A stretch of DNA of 64,000 bases from Mesorhizobium sp. STM 4661 (lineage in GTDB: Bacteria > Pseudomonadota > Alphaproteobacteria > Rhizobiales > Rhizobiaceae): positions 1 to 64,000 of the forward strand of contig NZ_CAAF010000038.1 of assembly GCF_000359125.1 (NCBI RefSeq), given 5' to 3'. Position 1 is the first letter of the stretch. Each line of letters begins with the position of its first letter. The notes below the pieces were generated by a model. The model was not told the DNA's origin. It was given only the letters and a program-made list of their open reading frames with translations, and did no database searches. Position numbers and translations under genes: made by a program. Below are positions 27,112 to 38,682 of this stretch, piece after piece.

Positions 27112-28349
27112 GCGCGCGCTTCACCATCGCAAGGCTGGGCTCCCAGGGCGACGGTGTCGCCGAGACCGACAGCGGCGAGGTTTTCATTCCCTTCACGCTG
27201 CCTGGCGAAACCGTCACCGCCGCGCGCGAAAAGGATCGCGCCACGCTGATGTCGGTACTGGAGGCCTCGCCGCTTCGGATCGACCCGGCCTGCCGGCATT
27301 TCACCGAATGCGGCGGCTGCGCCCTCCAGCATCTGGAAGTGGAAGCCTATCGTCTGTGGAAGCGCGACAAGGTCGTGCACGCGCTGAAGAGCAAGGGCAT
27401 TGCTTGCGACATCGGCGCGCTGGTGCCGTGCGCGCCGCGGACACGCCGCCGTGTCGTCTTCAGTGCGCGGCGGACGGACGCCGGCATGCGGCTCGGTTTC
27501 GTCCGCTCGCTGTCGTCCGAAATCATTGCCATCGAGGAATGCCCGATCTCGCTGCCCGCCATCGTCGCCGCGCTCGACCGCTTGAAAGCCCTTGCCAGCC
27601 TGATCTGCGCAACGACCAAATCGTTCCACATGACGGTAACCGTGACCGGCTCCGGCCTCGATGTCGCGGCTCACGAGTCCGGCAAGCTCGGCGAGAACCA
27701 GCGCCGCGTCGCCTCCAACTTCGTCATCGCCGAGGGGCTGGCCAGGCTGTCGGTCGACGGCGAGATCATCGTCGAACCGAAAAAACCGGTCGTGCTGTTC
27801 GGTGGTGTCGCCGTCGCGCTGCCGCCGGGCGCCTTCCTGCAGGCCACCGAGGCCGCCGAGCAGGCGATGGCCGGCATCGTCGGCCTGCATTTGTCGCGCG
27901 CGAAAAAGGTGGCCGATCTCTTCGCGGGCTGCGGCAGCTTTGCGCTACGCCTGGCCGCGAAGTCGGAAGTCCATGCCGTGGAAGGCGATGCGCCGGCCCT
28001 TGCGGCGCTCGACCGCGCCTCTCGTTTCGCCAGCGGCCTGAAGCGGGTGACCAGCGAGCGCCGCGACCTGTTCAGGCGGCCGCTCACATTCAAGGAGTTG
28101 AATGTCTTCGACGGTCTTGTCTTCGATCCGCCGCGCGCGGGTGCGGAAGACCAGTCGAAGCAGATCGCCCGTTCCGATGTGCCGCTGGTCGCCGCGGTGT
28201 CCTGCAATCCAGTGACGCTGGCCAGGGACCTGCGCATCCTCATCGACGGTGGCTATGCCTTGAAAAGCGTGACGCCGATCGACCAGTTCCTGTGGTCGCC
28301 ACATGTCGAGGCCGTGGCGCTGCTGGAGAAGCCGAGGCGAAGGCGTTAA
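27108..28349 (+). CDS. TrmA/RlmD-family RNA (uracil-5-)-methyltransferase
   Basis: A 413-residue enzyme predicted to methylate uracil C5 in RNA. An N-terminal TRAM-like beta domain is followed by the iron-sulfur cysteines in CRHFTECGGCAL plus a later Cys in EECPIS. The SAM-binding motif is VADLFAGCGSFALRLA, and the catalytic Cys lies in AVSCNPVTLARDL. Whether the target is tRNA U54 or 23S rRNA (RlmD or RlmC type) cannot be settled here. Its start overlaps tlyA by four bases, and its stop touches a palindromic repeat. Confidence 0.92.
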   Translation: MSARFTIARLGSQGDGVAETDSGEVFIPFTLPGETVTAAREKDRATLMSVLEASPLRIDPACRHFTECGGCALQHLEVEAYRLWKRDKVVHALKSKGIACDIGALVPCAPRTRRRVVFSARRTDAGMRLGFVRSLSSEIIAIEECPISLPAIVAALDRLKALASLICATTKSFHMTVTVTGSGLDVAAHESGKLGENQRRVASNFVIAEGLARLSVDGEIIVEPKKPVVLFGGVAVALPPGAFLQATEAAEQAMAGIVGLHLSRAKKVADLFAGCGSFALRLAAKSEVHAVEGDAPALAALDRASRFASGLKRVTSERRDLFRRPLTFKELNVFDGLVFDPPRAGAEDQSKQIARSDVPLVAAVSCNPVTLARDLRILIDGGYALKSVTPIDQFLWSPHVEAVALLEKPRRRR

Positions 28350-28384
28350 AGCGCGTCGCGTTGAACGGCTTTGCGAGATGCGCT
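28348..28384. repeat. AAGCGCGTCGCG inverted repeat element
   Basis: The left half AAAGCGCGTCGCG overlaps the stop of the RNA methyltransferase gene, and an imperfect inverted half (CGAGATGCGCT) follows 13 bases later. The left half is the exact reverse complement of the right half of the element at 54787-54827, so the two belong to one family. It may form a hairpin at the end of the tlyA transcript. Confidence 0.6.
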
Positions 28385-28460
28385 CTAATTCTTGTTTTTT
28401 GCATGTTGCGTTTGCTGATCGAAACGGGCATATTACACTCTAGGGTAGAGGGGAAGAATA

Positions 28461-28745
28461 ATGTTTTCATCAGGGGTTGTGGCTGAGATTTTGGGCGCCG
28501 CTTTGTTCATGGCGGTCACCGGTGCGCTGACCGGCTGGCTTTTGAGAAAGGTCACCCGCATCGGGCTGTTACCATCCTATGCACTTGGCATCGCGGTCAT
28601 GACATTTGTCGGCGCTGCGCTATATGCCTCCAGCCAGGACGGGGCTGTCAACTACCTGAGTGCCTGGATTAGGCAAGCGATCGGCGGTGTTGTCGGCTTC
28701 CTGATCCTCTATGCGACGTCGCGCAGATCTGTCAGCAAGACGTAG
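28461..28745 (+). CDS. small membrane protein of unknown function
   Basis: A 94-residue protein with three hydrophobic segments (residues 4-28, 36-56 and 69-86), so probably three membrane spans. Glycine-rich turns separate them, and the tail is basic. A GAGGGGAAG box stands before the ATG. I do not recognise a family. It is flanked upstream by the repeat element after the methyltransferase gene and downstream by the convergent VapC gene 46 bases away. Confidence 0.7.
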   Translation: MFSSGVVAEILGAALFMAVTGALTGWLLRKVTRIGLLPSYALGIAVMTFVGAALYASSQDGAVNYLSAWIRQAIGGVVGFLILYATSRRSVSKT

Positions 28746-28790
28746 CCGCCGGCGGTGAGGCTTCAGGCCGACCTGTTGGCCGGGATGCCG

Positions 28791-29180
28791 CTACGCTTCT
28801 TGCACGCCGTGATATCCCGCCGCCTTCGCAGCCTTGACGAACTCACGGTCAAAGGTCGCGAAGTCAGCACAATGGGCGGACTTGCCCAGATGCAGTGCAT
28901 CGGCGAAATCCATCCCCTTCTCCGAGAGGTCGAGCGCGGAAGACACGATCGCCCCGTCTTCTACATTCACCGTGGGAAGCCCACTAAACGCCCGTAGCGT
29001 ACGGGCGATTTCGGGTGGCTCATAATCATAGGTGCTTCGCAACACCCAATCGACTTCCAAGATCACCGTGACGGCGACAAAGACCGGCTGGCTATCGATC
29101 AGCGACCGGGCGCGAGGAGACTGCGTCGGGTGATCGCCCGTCAGGTAGCGGACGATCAGGTTGGTATCAATCGCGAGCAT
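28791..29180 (-). CDS. vapC: VapC-type PIN-domain toxin
   Basis: A 129-residue PIN nuclease. The acidic catalytic set is visible: Asp5 in MLAIDTNLIVRYLTGD, Glu in VILEVDWVLRS, Asp in GMDFADALH and Asp in FATFDREF. PIN toxins cleave tRNA or rRNA and are held inactive by the antitoxin. I chose the ATG at 29180 because the family begins at this point; the antitoxin stop overlaps it by 14 bases, the expected coupling. The module looks complete. Confidence 0.93.
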   Translation of the reverse strand: MLAIDTNLIVRYLTGDHPTQSPRARSLIDSQPVFVAVTVILEVDWVLRSTYDYEPPEIARTLRAFSGLPTVNVEDGAIVSSALDLSEKGMDFADALHLGKSAHCADFATFDREFVKAAKAAGYHGVQEA

Positions 29181-29442
29181 GGCGCCGCCGTGCTTCGGCG
29201 AGTACCCCTGCATCCATTTCTTCCAGCATCTTCGGCCTTCCTCTATGGGGCAGGGATCCAAACACATCCTCTGGCCGCGTCTCGGCGAAGACTGGCGCAG
29301 GCCTCAGCAGCACGCCCTCCGGAGTATCCTCGACCAGAAGGCGTGTGCCGGCATCCCATTTCCTGCGTTTCCGGATCGCGCTGGGCAGAATGACCTGTCC
29401 CTTGGTCGAGACGGTGGTTATGAGCTTTTCCGCGGCGGCCAT
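29167..29442 (-). CDS. vapB: AbrB/MazE-type (SpoVT fold) antitoxin of the VapC pair
   Basis: A 91-residue protein with an N-terminal swapped-hairpin AbrB domain (LITTVSTKGQVILPSAIRKRRKWDAG) that binds DNA, and a C-terminal part containing LEEMDAGVLAEARRRHA that should contact the toxin. It overlaps the PIN toxin start by 14 bases and would be translated first, as usual for antitoxins. It should repress its own promoter. No other genes belong to the module. Confidence 0.93.
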   Translation of the reverse strand: MAAAEKLITTVSTKGQVILPSAIRKRRKWDAGTRLLVEDTPEGVLLRPAPVFAETRPEDVFGSLPHRGRPKMLEEMDAGVLAEARRRHARD

Positions 29443-29587
29443 CTCGACTCATCCCTTAGATGTAAGGCAAATGTAAGATAGCTGTAGGACGCGTCAAATT
29501 CAAGGCGCAACTATGCCGCCTCGGCGCAATGGGGCAGGGCTGCCAGTTTGGGTGTTGGGACATCGCTATCGGAAGCACCAGTCTCCA

Positions 29588-31000
29588 TCAAACCCTGGTG
29601 CCACCCACCGTCATCTGGTTCATCCTGAGATGCGGCTGGCCGACGCCGACTGGCACGCCCTGTCCGGCCTTGCCGCACATGCCGATGCCGGTGTCGAGCT
29701 TCATGTCGTTGCCGATCATCGAAACCCGGTGCATGGCGTCCGGCCCGTTGCCGATCAGCATGGCGCCCTTGATCGGCTGCGTCACCTTGCCATTCTCGAT
29801 CATGTAGGCCTCGGTGCAGCCGAACACGAACTTGCCCGAGGTGATGTCGACCTGGCCGCCGCCGAAGGAGACGGCATAGATGCCGTTCTTGACCGAGGCG
29901 ATGATCTCTTCCGGCTGCATGTCGCCTGCTGTCATGTAGGTGTTGGTCATGCGCGGCATCGGCTGGTGCGCGTAGCCCTCGCGCCGTCCGTTGCCGGTTG
30001 CATTCATGCCCATCAGCCGGGCGTTCTGGCGGTCTTGCATGTAGCCGACGAGCTTGCCGTCCTCGATCAGCAAATTGCGGGCCGAGGGCGTGCCTTCGTC
30101 GTCGACGGTGAGCGATCCGCGCCGTTCGGGCAAGGTGCCGTCGTCGACGACGGTAACGCCCTTCGCGGCCACCTGCTGGCCCATCAGGCCGGCGAAGGCC
30201 GAGGTCTTCTTGCGGTTGAAGTCGCCTTCCAACCCGTGGCCAACGGCCTCATGCAGCATGACGCCCGGCCAGCCGCTGGAGAGCACGATGTCGAACGTGC
30301 CGGCCGGCGCCGGGATGGCCTCGAGGTTGACCAGCGCCTGGCGTAGCGCCTCCTTGGCTGCGTGCTTCCAGCTCTCCTCGACCAGGAACTCGCCAAACGC
30401 CTTGCGCCCGCCCATGCCGTAGGAGCCGCTCTCCTGGCGGTCGCCATTGCCGACCACCACCGACACGTTGATCCTGACCAGCGGGCGGATGTCGCGCACC
30501 ACCTGGCCGTCGGCGCGCACGATCTCGACATGCTGCCAGGAGGCGGCGAGCGAGGCCGTCACTTGCCGCACGCGCGGATCCTCGGCGCGCAGCCACGCGT
30601 CGATTTCCTGAAGCAGCTTGGCCTTGGCCTCGAAGGAGGGCGAGGGGATAGGGTTTTCATCGCCATAGAGATGGCGGTTGGTGCGGGCGGGTGCGGCGGC
30701 AAGCGTGCCGGAATAGCCGCCCTTGACCGTTGAAACGGCGTCCGCCGCGCGCAGCAGCGAGGCTTCGGAAAGATCGCTGGAATGCGCGTAGCCGCTGGCC
30801 TCGCCGACAACCGCGCGCAGGCCAAAACCCTGGTCGGTGTTGAAATTGGCGGTCTTCAGCCGGCCATTGTCGAACATCAGCGCTTCGCTCTCGCTGTATT
30901 CGAGAAACAGTTCGCCGTCATCGGCGCCGTTGATGGTCTCGGCGACGATCTCCTTGATGCGATCGTCGGAAATGTCGAATTGGCCGATAAGGCTGTTCAT
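29588..31000 (-). CDS. tldD: TldD metalloprotease
   Basis: A 470-residue cytoplasmic zinc protease that works with PmbA/TldE to degrade unfolded peptides and, in some bacteria, to mature microcins or process CcdA-like antitoxins. The zinc motif HEAVGHGLEGD is in the middle, and GSLTVDDEGTPS and the C-terminal MCGKAGQGVPVGVGQPHLRMNQMTVGGT are TldD hallmarks. The length is normal. It is followed downstream by no close gene; the antitoxin start is 146 bases away. The partner pmbA is not in this window. Confidence 0.96.
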   Translation of the reverse strand: MNSLIGQFDISDDRIKEIVAETINGADDGELFLEYSESEALMFDNGRLKTANFNTDQGFGLRAVVGEASGYAHSSDLSEASLLRAADAVSTVKGGYSGTLAAAPARTNRHLYGDENPIPSPSFEAKAKLLQEIDAWLRAEDPRVRQVTASLAASWQHVEIVRADGQVVRDIRPLVRINVSVVVGNGDRQESGSYGMGGRKAFGEFLVEESWKHAAKEALRQALVNLEAIPAPAGTFDIVLSSGWPGVMLHEAVGHGLEGDFNRKKTSAFAGLMGQQVAAKGVTVVDDGTLPERRGSLTVDDEGTPSARNLLIEDGKLVGYMQDRQNARLMGMNATGNGRREGYAHQPMPRMTNTYMTAGDMQPEEIIASVKNGIYAVSFGGGQVDITSGKFVFGCTEAYMIENGKVTQPIKGAMLIGNGPDAMHRVSMIGNDMKLDTGIGMCGKAGQGVPVGVGQPHLRMNQMTVGGTRV

Positions 31001-31157
31001 GGCAGGTCCATTCTTGGGAAGATTGGTCGTCCTTTCCCCGATGTAGGCGCGAAGACAGGCTCAGACAATCGGCAATGACGCCAAAACAGGGCGACGATCG
31101 CCGTCGCCGGTGACGGGGCCAGTTCATCGTCAAGGGCTGCGGTGCGGAGTCCGAATT

Positions 31158-31688
31158 TCAGGGCAGGGCGGCGAAGCCGTCGGCAAAACCCTTGAGGTCG
31201 ACCGGGATGCCGATGCCTTCTTCCGGCGTCTGGAAGACGATGAAAGTGGCCGACGTTCCGGTCTTCAACGTGTCGAGCAGCGGCTTTTCAAGAATGACCT
31301 CCGCATAGCAACCGTCCTGGAAGCAGCGCACGAAATAAGCCCGGCCGATATCCTTGCCGTCGACATTGAGGCCGAGCCCGTTGGGCAACAGCACGCCGAG
31401 CGGCGCCAGCACGCGCAGGATCTCGGCCTTGTTGTCGGCGGTGCGCAGCACGACGACGGAAAGCCCCATCTCGGGACGATCCTCGGCGACGACGTTCTGC
31501 ATCATCACGCATTGTTCTGATGTGGCGCCGGCCGGCGTGTCGCAGATGATCGACCACGCCCCATGCGTCGACTTGACCGTGCCGCTTGGCTGCGCGGCGC
31601 TGGCCTGGCCGATCCCGGACAAGCCAATGCCAAACGCGGCGGCGAGAAAGATGACCTTCGCCAAGGTTCTCCAAAGCCAAGAGTTCAT
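31158..31688 (-). CDS. invasion-associated locus B (IalB) family protein
   Basis: A 176-residue secreted protein. A signal peptide (NSWLWRTLAKVIFLAAAFGIGLSG) leads to a domain with STHGAWSIICDTPAGATSEQCVMMQ, then LRVLAPLGVLLPNGLGLNVDG and YFVRCFQDGCYAEV, a set I recognise from the IalB family of Bartonella, Brucella and rhizobia. The paired cysteines probably form disulfides. I use the ATG eight codons into the longer frame, giving a proper signal peptide. It sits between tldD and the cox operon. The original role in erythrocyte invasion need not apply here. Confidence 0.9.
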   Translation of the reverse strand: MNSWLWRTLAKVIFLAAAFGIGLSGIGQASAAQPSGTVKSTHGAWSIICDTPAGATSEQCVMMQNVVAEDRPEMGLSVVVLRTADNKAEILRVLAPLGVLLPNGLGLNVDGKDIGRAYFVRCFQDGCYAEVILEKPLLDTLKTGTSATFIVFQTPEEGIGIPVDLKGFADGFAALP

Positions 31689-32060
31689 GACGGCTCCATT
31701 GCGAATCACGGCACTTTAAGCCGCGCCAAGGCCAAGTAAAGGACGAGACCGCTGCCGGTCTGCCCCGACCAAGGCAATTATGCGCTTTTCCGTGCCAATT
31801 TCGCCCGAATTGCGACCGTTCGATCCATAGCCTGGCTACAGCCCGCGAGGCGTGGCTGCGGATCGGGCTTCCGCGATTCTGGAAAGGGGCAGCCATTGCG
31901 AAGGCGCGGCCGCGCTTGCGCGCAAAAATGCCGCACGGGTTCCTCCGCTCCTTTCTTGCAGAGGGAAATAGAGTATGGTTTGAACCAGCCTTGGGACTGT
32001 CCGGGATTCCCGTCCCGGCCTGTTCGATAGTCTTGCGGTCCGATCGCGAGGAACTGGGAG
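31689..32060. other. intergenic region upstream of the cox operon
   Basis: About 370 bases between divergent ialB and coxB. It must hold both promoters. A small hairpin, CCGGGATTCCCGTCCCGG, lies near 32000-32020, and a GGGAG box precedes coxB. No open frame with a recognisable product or RNA gene was seen. No promoter hexamers can be assigned with confidence. Confidence 0.5.
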
Positions 32061-34665
<2,605 letters not shown>

Positions 34666-34739
34666 GCGGCCGCCTGCGAATACGAAACCGCTGGCCCGCC
34701 GGCGGTTTTGGCCAACGGAATGATGGACTTAAAGTACGC

Positions 34740-35684
34740 ATGGCCCTTGTCGACGAGAGATTGACTGACGAAGCGGGTTTCCGCATGTCGGAAGCGACGG
34801 CGGGCGATTTCTTTGCCCTGCTGAAGCCGCGCGTCATGTCGCTGGTGGTGTTCACGGCGTTTGTCGGCCTGGTCGCGGCGCCGGTGACCATCCATCCACT
34901 TCTGGCGGTGATCGCGATCCTGTCGATCGCTATCGGTGCCGGCGCCTCCGGCGCGCTCAACATGTGGTATGATGCCGACATCGATGCGGTGATGACCAGA
35001 ACTGCCAGCCGTCCGGTACCGGCCGGCCGCATCCTGCCCGGCGAGGCGCTGAGCTTCGGCCTGGTGCTCTCGGTGATGTCGGTGATGACGCTCGGCGTGC
35101 TGGTCAACTGGCTGTCGGCCACGTTGCTCGCCTTCACCATCTTCTTCTACGCCGTCATCTACACGATGTGGCTGAAGCGCTGGACGCCGCAGAACATCGT
35201 CATCGGCGGCGCCGCCGGCGCCATTCCGCCCGTCATCGGCTGGGCGGCGGTGACCGGAACGGTCAGCCTGGAAAGCCTCATCCTGTTCCTGATCATCTTT
35301 TTGTGGACGCCGCCGCATTTCTGGGCGCTCGCTCTCTTCAAGTCCGAGGACTATGCCAGGGCCGGCATCCCGATGATGCCGAATGTCGCCGGCCAGGCAT
35401 CGACCCGACGCCAGATCTTCGCCTACGCGCTGATCCTGGCGCCAGTGGGCGTGCTGCCATGGGTGCTTGGCTTCACCACGCCTGCTTATGGCATCGTCGC
35501 GGCCCTGCTGGGCGCCGGCTTCGTCTGGTACGCATGGAAGGTGCTGCGGATGGCGGAGGACGACCAGGTGATGAGACCGGCCAAAACCCTGTTCGGCTAC
35601 TCGCTGCTTTATCTTTTCGCCATCTTCGCCGTCTATCTCGCCGATTGCGTTGTCGGGCGCGCGCTGGCGATCGGCGGAGCATGA
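34740..35684 (+). CDS. ctaB: protoheme IX farnesyltransferase (heme O synthase)
   Basis: A 314-residue UbiA-type prenyltransferase that adds a farnesyl group to heme B to make heme O, the precursor of heme A needed by CoxA. The Mg-binding motif [19 protein letters not shown] and the second aspartate region [11 protein letters not shown] are present, with eight to nine membrane helices. I chose the ATG at 34740, which gives the usual length; a much longer open frame runs upstream antisense-free through coxA but has no support. Its stop overlaps the next small gene as ATGA. Confidence 0.96.
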   Translation: MALVDERLTDEAGFRMSEATAGDFFALLKPRVMSLVVFTAFVGLVAAPVTIHPLLAVIAILSIAIGAGASGALNMWYDADIDAVMTRTASRPVPAGRILPGEALSFGLVLSVMSVMTLGVLVNWLSATLLAFTIFFYAVIYTMWLKRWTPQNIVIGGAAGAIPPVIGWAAVTGTVSLESLILFLIIFLWTPPHFWALALFKSEDYARAGIPMMPNVAGQASTRRQIFAYALILAPVGVLPWVLGFTTPAYGIVAALLGAGFVWYAWKVLRMAEDDQVMRPAKTLFGYSLLYLFAIFAVYLADCVVGRALAIGGA

Positions 35685-35848
35685 CCATGGTCGACAAGAA
35701 CCTCGAACTCGTTTCGCTGACCGAACGTCAGCACAAGGCCCGGCGCAATCGTTCGGTCGCCATCGGCGTGGCGCTGGCGGTGCTTGTCGTCATCTTCTAT
35801 GCCGCGACCATCGTGAAGTTTGGCCACAATCTCGCTGGAACGATGTGA
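35681..35848 (+). CDS. small single-span cox-operon protein (CoxF-like)
   Basis: A 55-residue protein with one membrane helix (residues 26-45, [21 protein letters not shown]) after a charged N-terminus ([12 protein letters not shown]). The start overlaps the ctaB stop by ATGA, and ctaG starts nine bases after its stop, so it is clearly part of the operon. Rhizobial cox operons carry a similar small protein, annotated as CoxF or as hypothetical. It may be a small subunit or assembly helper. Either of two in-frame ATG codons, at 35681 or 35687, could start it. Confidence 0.85.
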   Translation: MTMVDKNLELVSLTERQHKARRNRSVAIGVALAVLVVIFYAATIVKFGHNLAGTM

Positions 35849-35856
35849 GGCTCAAG

Positions 35857-36483
35857 ATGAATCGCGAAACCGTGACCAATCCCAAGAAGAACACGAACCG
35901 CATTGTCGCGGGCGTGTGCGTCGCTTTCTTCGGCGGCATGATCGGCATGGCCTATGCCGCGGTGCCGCTCTACAAGATGTTCTGCCTGGCGACCGGCTAT
36001 GGCGGCACCACAAGGCGCGCCACCCAGCAATATGCCGACCGCGTGCTCGACCGCGATATCACCATCCGCTTCGACGCCAACACGGCGGGCGTTCCCTGGC
36101 AGTTCCAGCCGGTCGCCCGCTCGGTCACCATCAAGATAGGCGAGACGACCCAGGCGCACTACAGCGCGACCAACAAGTTCAGCCGCGCGTTCACCGGCCG
36201 CGCCACCTTCAACGTGCAGCCGGAACTGGCCGGGCCTTACTTCAACAAGGTCGAGTGCTTCTGCTTCACCGACACGACGCTGAAGCCCGGCGAGACACTG
36301 GACATGCCGGTTGTGTTCTATGTAGATCCCGACATCGTCAACGTGCCGGAACTGAAGGACTTGAGTACCATCACCCTGTCCTACACCATGTTCCCGGTCG
36401 AGAAGAAAAAGCCGGTGGCGCCGTCGGTACCGGTCGAAAGCAGCAACAAGATTTCAAATACCGAAGGAAGCCTCGGGGGTTGA
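35857..36483 (+). CDS. ctaG: cytochrome c oxidase assembly protein CtaG (Cox11 type)
   Basis: A 208-residue copper chaperone that delivers copper to the CuB site of CoxA. One N-terminal membrane helix (about 17-38, ending in [10 protein letters not shown]) anchors a periplasmic immunoglobulin-like domain. The copper-binding CFCF motif lies in [13 protein letters not shown], and a conserved Cys is in YKMFC. The length is normal. It lies between the small CoxF-like gene and coxC; the coxC ATG follows the stop by one base. Confidence 0.96.
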   Translation: MNRETVTNPKKNTNRIVAGVCVAFFGGMIGMAYAAVPLYKMFCLATGYGGTTRRATQQYADRVLDRDITIRFDANTAGVPWQFQPVARSVTIKIGETTQAHYSATNKFSRAFTGRATFNVQPELAGPYFNKVECFCFTDTTLKPGETLDMPVVFYVDPDIVNVPELKDLSTITLSYTMFPVEKKKPVAPSVPVESSNKISNTEGSLGG

Positions 36484-36484
36484 T

Positions 36485-37366
36485 ATGGCAGACGCGCACG
36501 CAAAACCACAGCATGACTACCATCTCGTCGACCCCAGCCCATGGCCTTTCCTGGGTTCGGTCGGCGCGCTGGTGACCGCGATCGGCGGCGTCTGCCTGAT
36601 GCAGTATCTCAAGGCCGGCGATTTCCCGATCTTCGGCTACAACATCGCCAATCCCTGGCTGTTCTTCATCGGCCTCCTGATCGTCGTCTACACCATGTTC
36701 GCCTGGTGGTCGGACACCATCAAGGAAGCGCATGAAGGTCACCACACCCGTGTCGTGTCGCTGCATCTGCGCTACGGCATGATCATGTTCATCGCTTCCG
36801 AGGTGATGTTCTTCGTCGCCTGGTTCTGGGCTTTCTTCGACGCCAGCCTGTTTCCCGGCGAGGCACAGCAATACGCCCGCACCGCCTTCACCGGTGGCGT
36901 CTGGCCGCCCAAGGGCCTCGAAGTTCTCAATCCCTTCCACCTGCCGCTCTACAACACCGTCATCCTGCTCCTGTCGGGCACCACGGTGACCTGGGCGCAC
37001 CACGCGCTCATCCATGGCGACCGCAAGGGACTGATCAACGGCCTGGTGCTGACTGTCGGCCTCGGCATACTGTTCACCATGGTGCAGGCCTACGAGTACA
37101 TTCACGCGCCATTTGGCTTCAAGGATTCCATCTACGGCGCCACTTTCTTCATGGCGACCGGCTTCCACGGTTTCCACGTCATCATCGGCACCATCTTCTT
37201 GGCTGTCTGCCTGGTCCGCGCGATGAAAGGCGATTTCACGCCCAAGCAGCATTTCGGCTTCGAGGCGGCCGCCTGGTACTGGCACTTCGTCGACGTGGTC
37301 TGGCTGTTCCTGTTCGCATCCATCTATGTCTGGGCCTCGAACGGCGCGATGATCGAAGGCGGCTGA
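36485..37366 (+). CDS. coxC: cytochrome c oxidase subunit III
   Basis: A 293-residue seven-helix subunit that stabilises the catalytic core and proton uptake. Family stretches are [18 protein letters not shown] at the start, [29 protein letters not shown], and a C-terminal [28 protein letters not shown]. It begins one base after the ctaG stop. A hairpin resembling a terminator lies about 25 bases after its stop, so DUF983 and surf1 may be partly separated from the main transcript. Confidence 0.97.
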   Translation: MADAHAKPQHDYHLVDPSPWPFLGSVGALVTAIGGVCLMQYLKAGDFPIFGYNIANPWLFFIGLLIVVYTMFAWWSDTIKEAHEGHHTRVVSLHLRYGMIMFIASEVMFFVAWFWAFFDASLFPGEAQQYARTAFTGGVWPPKGLEVLNPFHLPLYNTVILLLSGTTVTWAHHALIHGDRKGLINGLVLTVGLGILFTMVQAYEYIHAPFGFKDSIYGATFFMATGFHGFHVIIGTIFLAVCLVRAMKGDFTPKQHFGFEAAAWYWHFVDVVWLFLFASIYVWASNGAMIEGG

Positions 37367-37390
37367 TCCATAGGCTAGCGGATTGAGATG

Positions 37391-37425
37391 AGGCGGCTGC
37401 GGCGACGTTGGCCGCCTTATCTTTT
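37391..37425 (+). terminator. hairpin followed by T-rich run after coxC
   Basis: AGGCGGC and GCCGCCT can pair across a 13-base loop, followed by TATCTTTT. This suits a Rho-independent terminator or attenuator after coxC. The loop is long and the T run imperfect, so it may only partly stop transcription into the DUF983 gene. Confidence 0.5.
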
Positions 37426-37451
37426 GCGGCAAAGCGAATTAAGGTGGCGAG

Positions 37452-37838
37452 ATGAGTGAAGACAAGGCGATCTGGCCACCGGTCGAGCCGATTTCGGCTG
37501 GCCTGCACGGCCGCTGCCCGCGTTGCGGCGAAGGATGGCTGTTTTCCGGATTCCTCACCGTCGGCAAGCGCTGCGTCAACTGCGGCCTCGACTATTCCTA
37601 CGCCGATGCCGGCGATGGACCGGCGGTGTTCGTCATCCTGATCATCGGCTTCGTCGTCGTCGGGCTGGCGCTGTGGATGGAAGTGACGCTGAGCCCGCCG
37701 CTCTGGCTGCATCTCTTGCTGTGGATACCGTTGACGCTGGTCCTGTGCCTGACGGCGCTCAGGCTGATCAAGGGCGTGCTGCTGACGCTGCAATACGCCA
37801 ACGCCGCCGCCGAGGGTCGGCTGGATCGCGGCGAATGA
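37452..37838 (+). CDS. DUF983 membrane protein
   Basis: A 128-residue protein. The N-terminus has two CxxC pairs ([15 protein letters not shown] and [22 protein letters not shown]), a zinc-ribbon pattern typical of DUF983. Two hydrophobic helices follow (about residues 60-80 and 84-104). DUF983 genes lie next to cox and surf1 genes in many alphaproteobacteria, which suggests a role in oxidase assembly. The stop overlaps the surf1 start by ATGA. Confidence 0.92.
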   Translation: MSEDKAIWPPVEPISAGLHGRCPRCGEGWLFSGFLTVGKRCVNCGLDYSYADAGDGPAVFVILIIGFVVVGLALWMEVTLSPPLWLHLLLWIPLTLVLCLTALRLIKGVLLTLQYANAAAEGRLDRGE

Positions 37839-38590
37839 GCGAGGCATCCGAGTCGGTCGCCGGCCGTTCGCGGCCAAGGACGGCATTGCTGCTCGGCCTC
37901 GGCCTTGTCCTGTTCCTGATCTTGCTGGCGCTCGGCACTTGGCAGGTCCAACGCCTGCATTGGAAGGAAGGGCTTCTGCGGACCATCGACCAGCGCACGC
38001 GTTCGCCACCCCGGTCGCTGGCCGAGGTCGAAAACGAGTACGCGTCCAGCGGCGATGTCGACTACACGCCGGTGACGGCGACCGGCACCTTCCTGCATCA
38101 AGGCGAGCGGCATTTCTTCGCGACTTGGGAGGGCGCTTCCGGTTTCGATGTCTTCACGCCGCTGCAACTGGAAGACGGCCGTTTCGTCCTGGTCAACCGC
38201 GGCTTCGTGCCTTACGACCTGAAGGATGCGGCCAAGCGTCCGCAAGGCCAGGTAGCGGGCAAAGTGACGGTATCGGGCCTGGCCCGCAACCCGCTGCCGG
38301 CGAAGCCCTCGATGATGGTTCCCGACAACGATCCGAAGAAGAATATCTTCTACTGGAAAGACCGCGACGCGATGGCGGCGAGCGCCGGTCTGCCGGCCGG
38401 CGCTCGCCTGGTGCCATTCTTCATCGATGCCGACAAGACGCCAAACCCCGGCGGCCTGCCGGTCGGCGGCGTCACCATCATCGACCTGCCGAACAGCCAT
38501 TTGCAATATGCTTTCACTTGGTACGGCCTTGCGGCGGCACTGGCAGCGGTCCTCATCATCAAGCTGCGCCGCCCGGCGAAAGAGACATGA
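37835..38590 (+). CDS. SURF1 family cytochrome oxidase assembly protein
   Basis: A 251-residue inner-membrane protein with a helix at each end (about 16-36 and 226-244) and a periplasmic domain between, the SURF1 layout. Signature stretches are [13 protein letters not shown] near the start, [24 protein letters not shown], and [14 protein letters not shown] at the end. SURF1 helps insert heme a into CoxA. It overlaps the DUF983 stop by four bases. Confidence 0.95.
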   Translation: MSEASESVAGRSRPRTALLLGLGLVLFLILLALGTWQVQRLHWKEGLLRTIDQRTRSPPRSLAEVENEYASSGDVDYTPVTATGTFLHQGERHFFATWEGASGFDVFTPLQLEDGRFVLVNRGFVPYDLKDAAKRPQGQVAGKVTVSGLARNPLPAKPSMMVPDNDPKKNIFYWKDRDAMAASAGLPAGARLVPFFIDADKTPNPGGLPVGGVTIIDLPNSHLQYAFTWYGLAAALAAVLIIKLRRPAKET

Positions 38591-38682
38591 TCGCCACCGC
38601 CGCCCTTGACAGGGCAGGGGTGCGCACCTCATTTCGCGCCTTGAGTTTACGAGTCCACGATCCGATCAACCGGCCCGCAACC

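Noticed and set aside
29588..30346. Plus-strand frame over tldD
   Set aside because: Mirror frame of TldD; the minus-strand product has the full protease motif set.
37939..38682. Long upstream extension of ispH through surf1
   Set aside because: It reads surf1 in another frame; the IspH family starts just before the first cluster cysteine.
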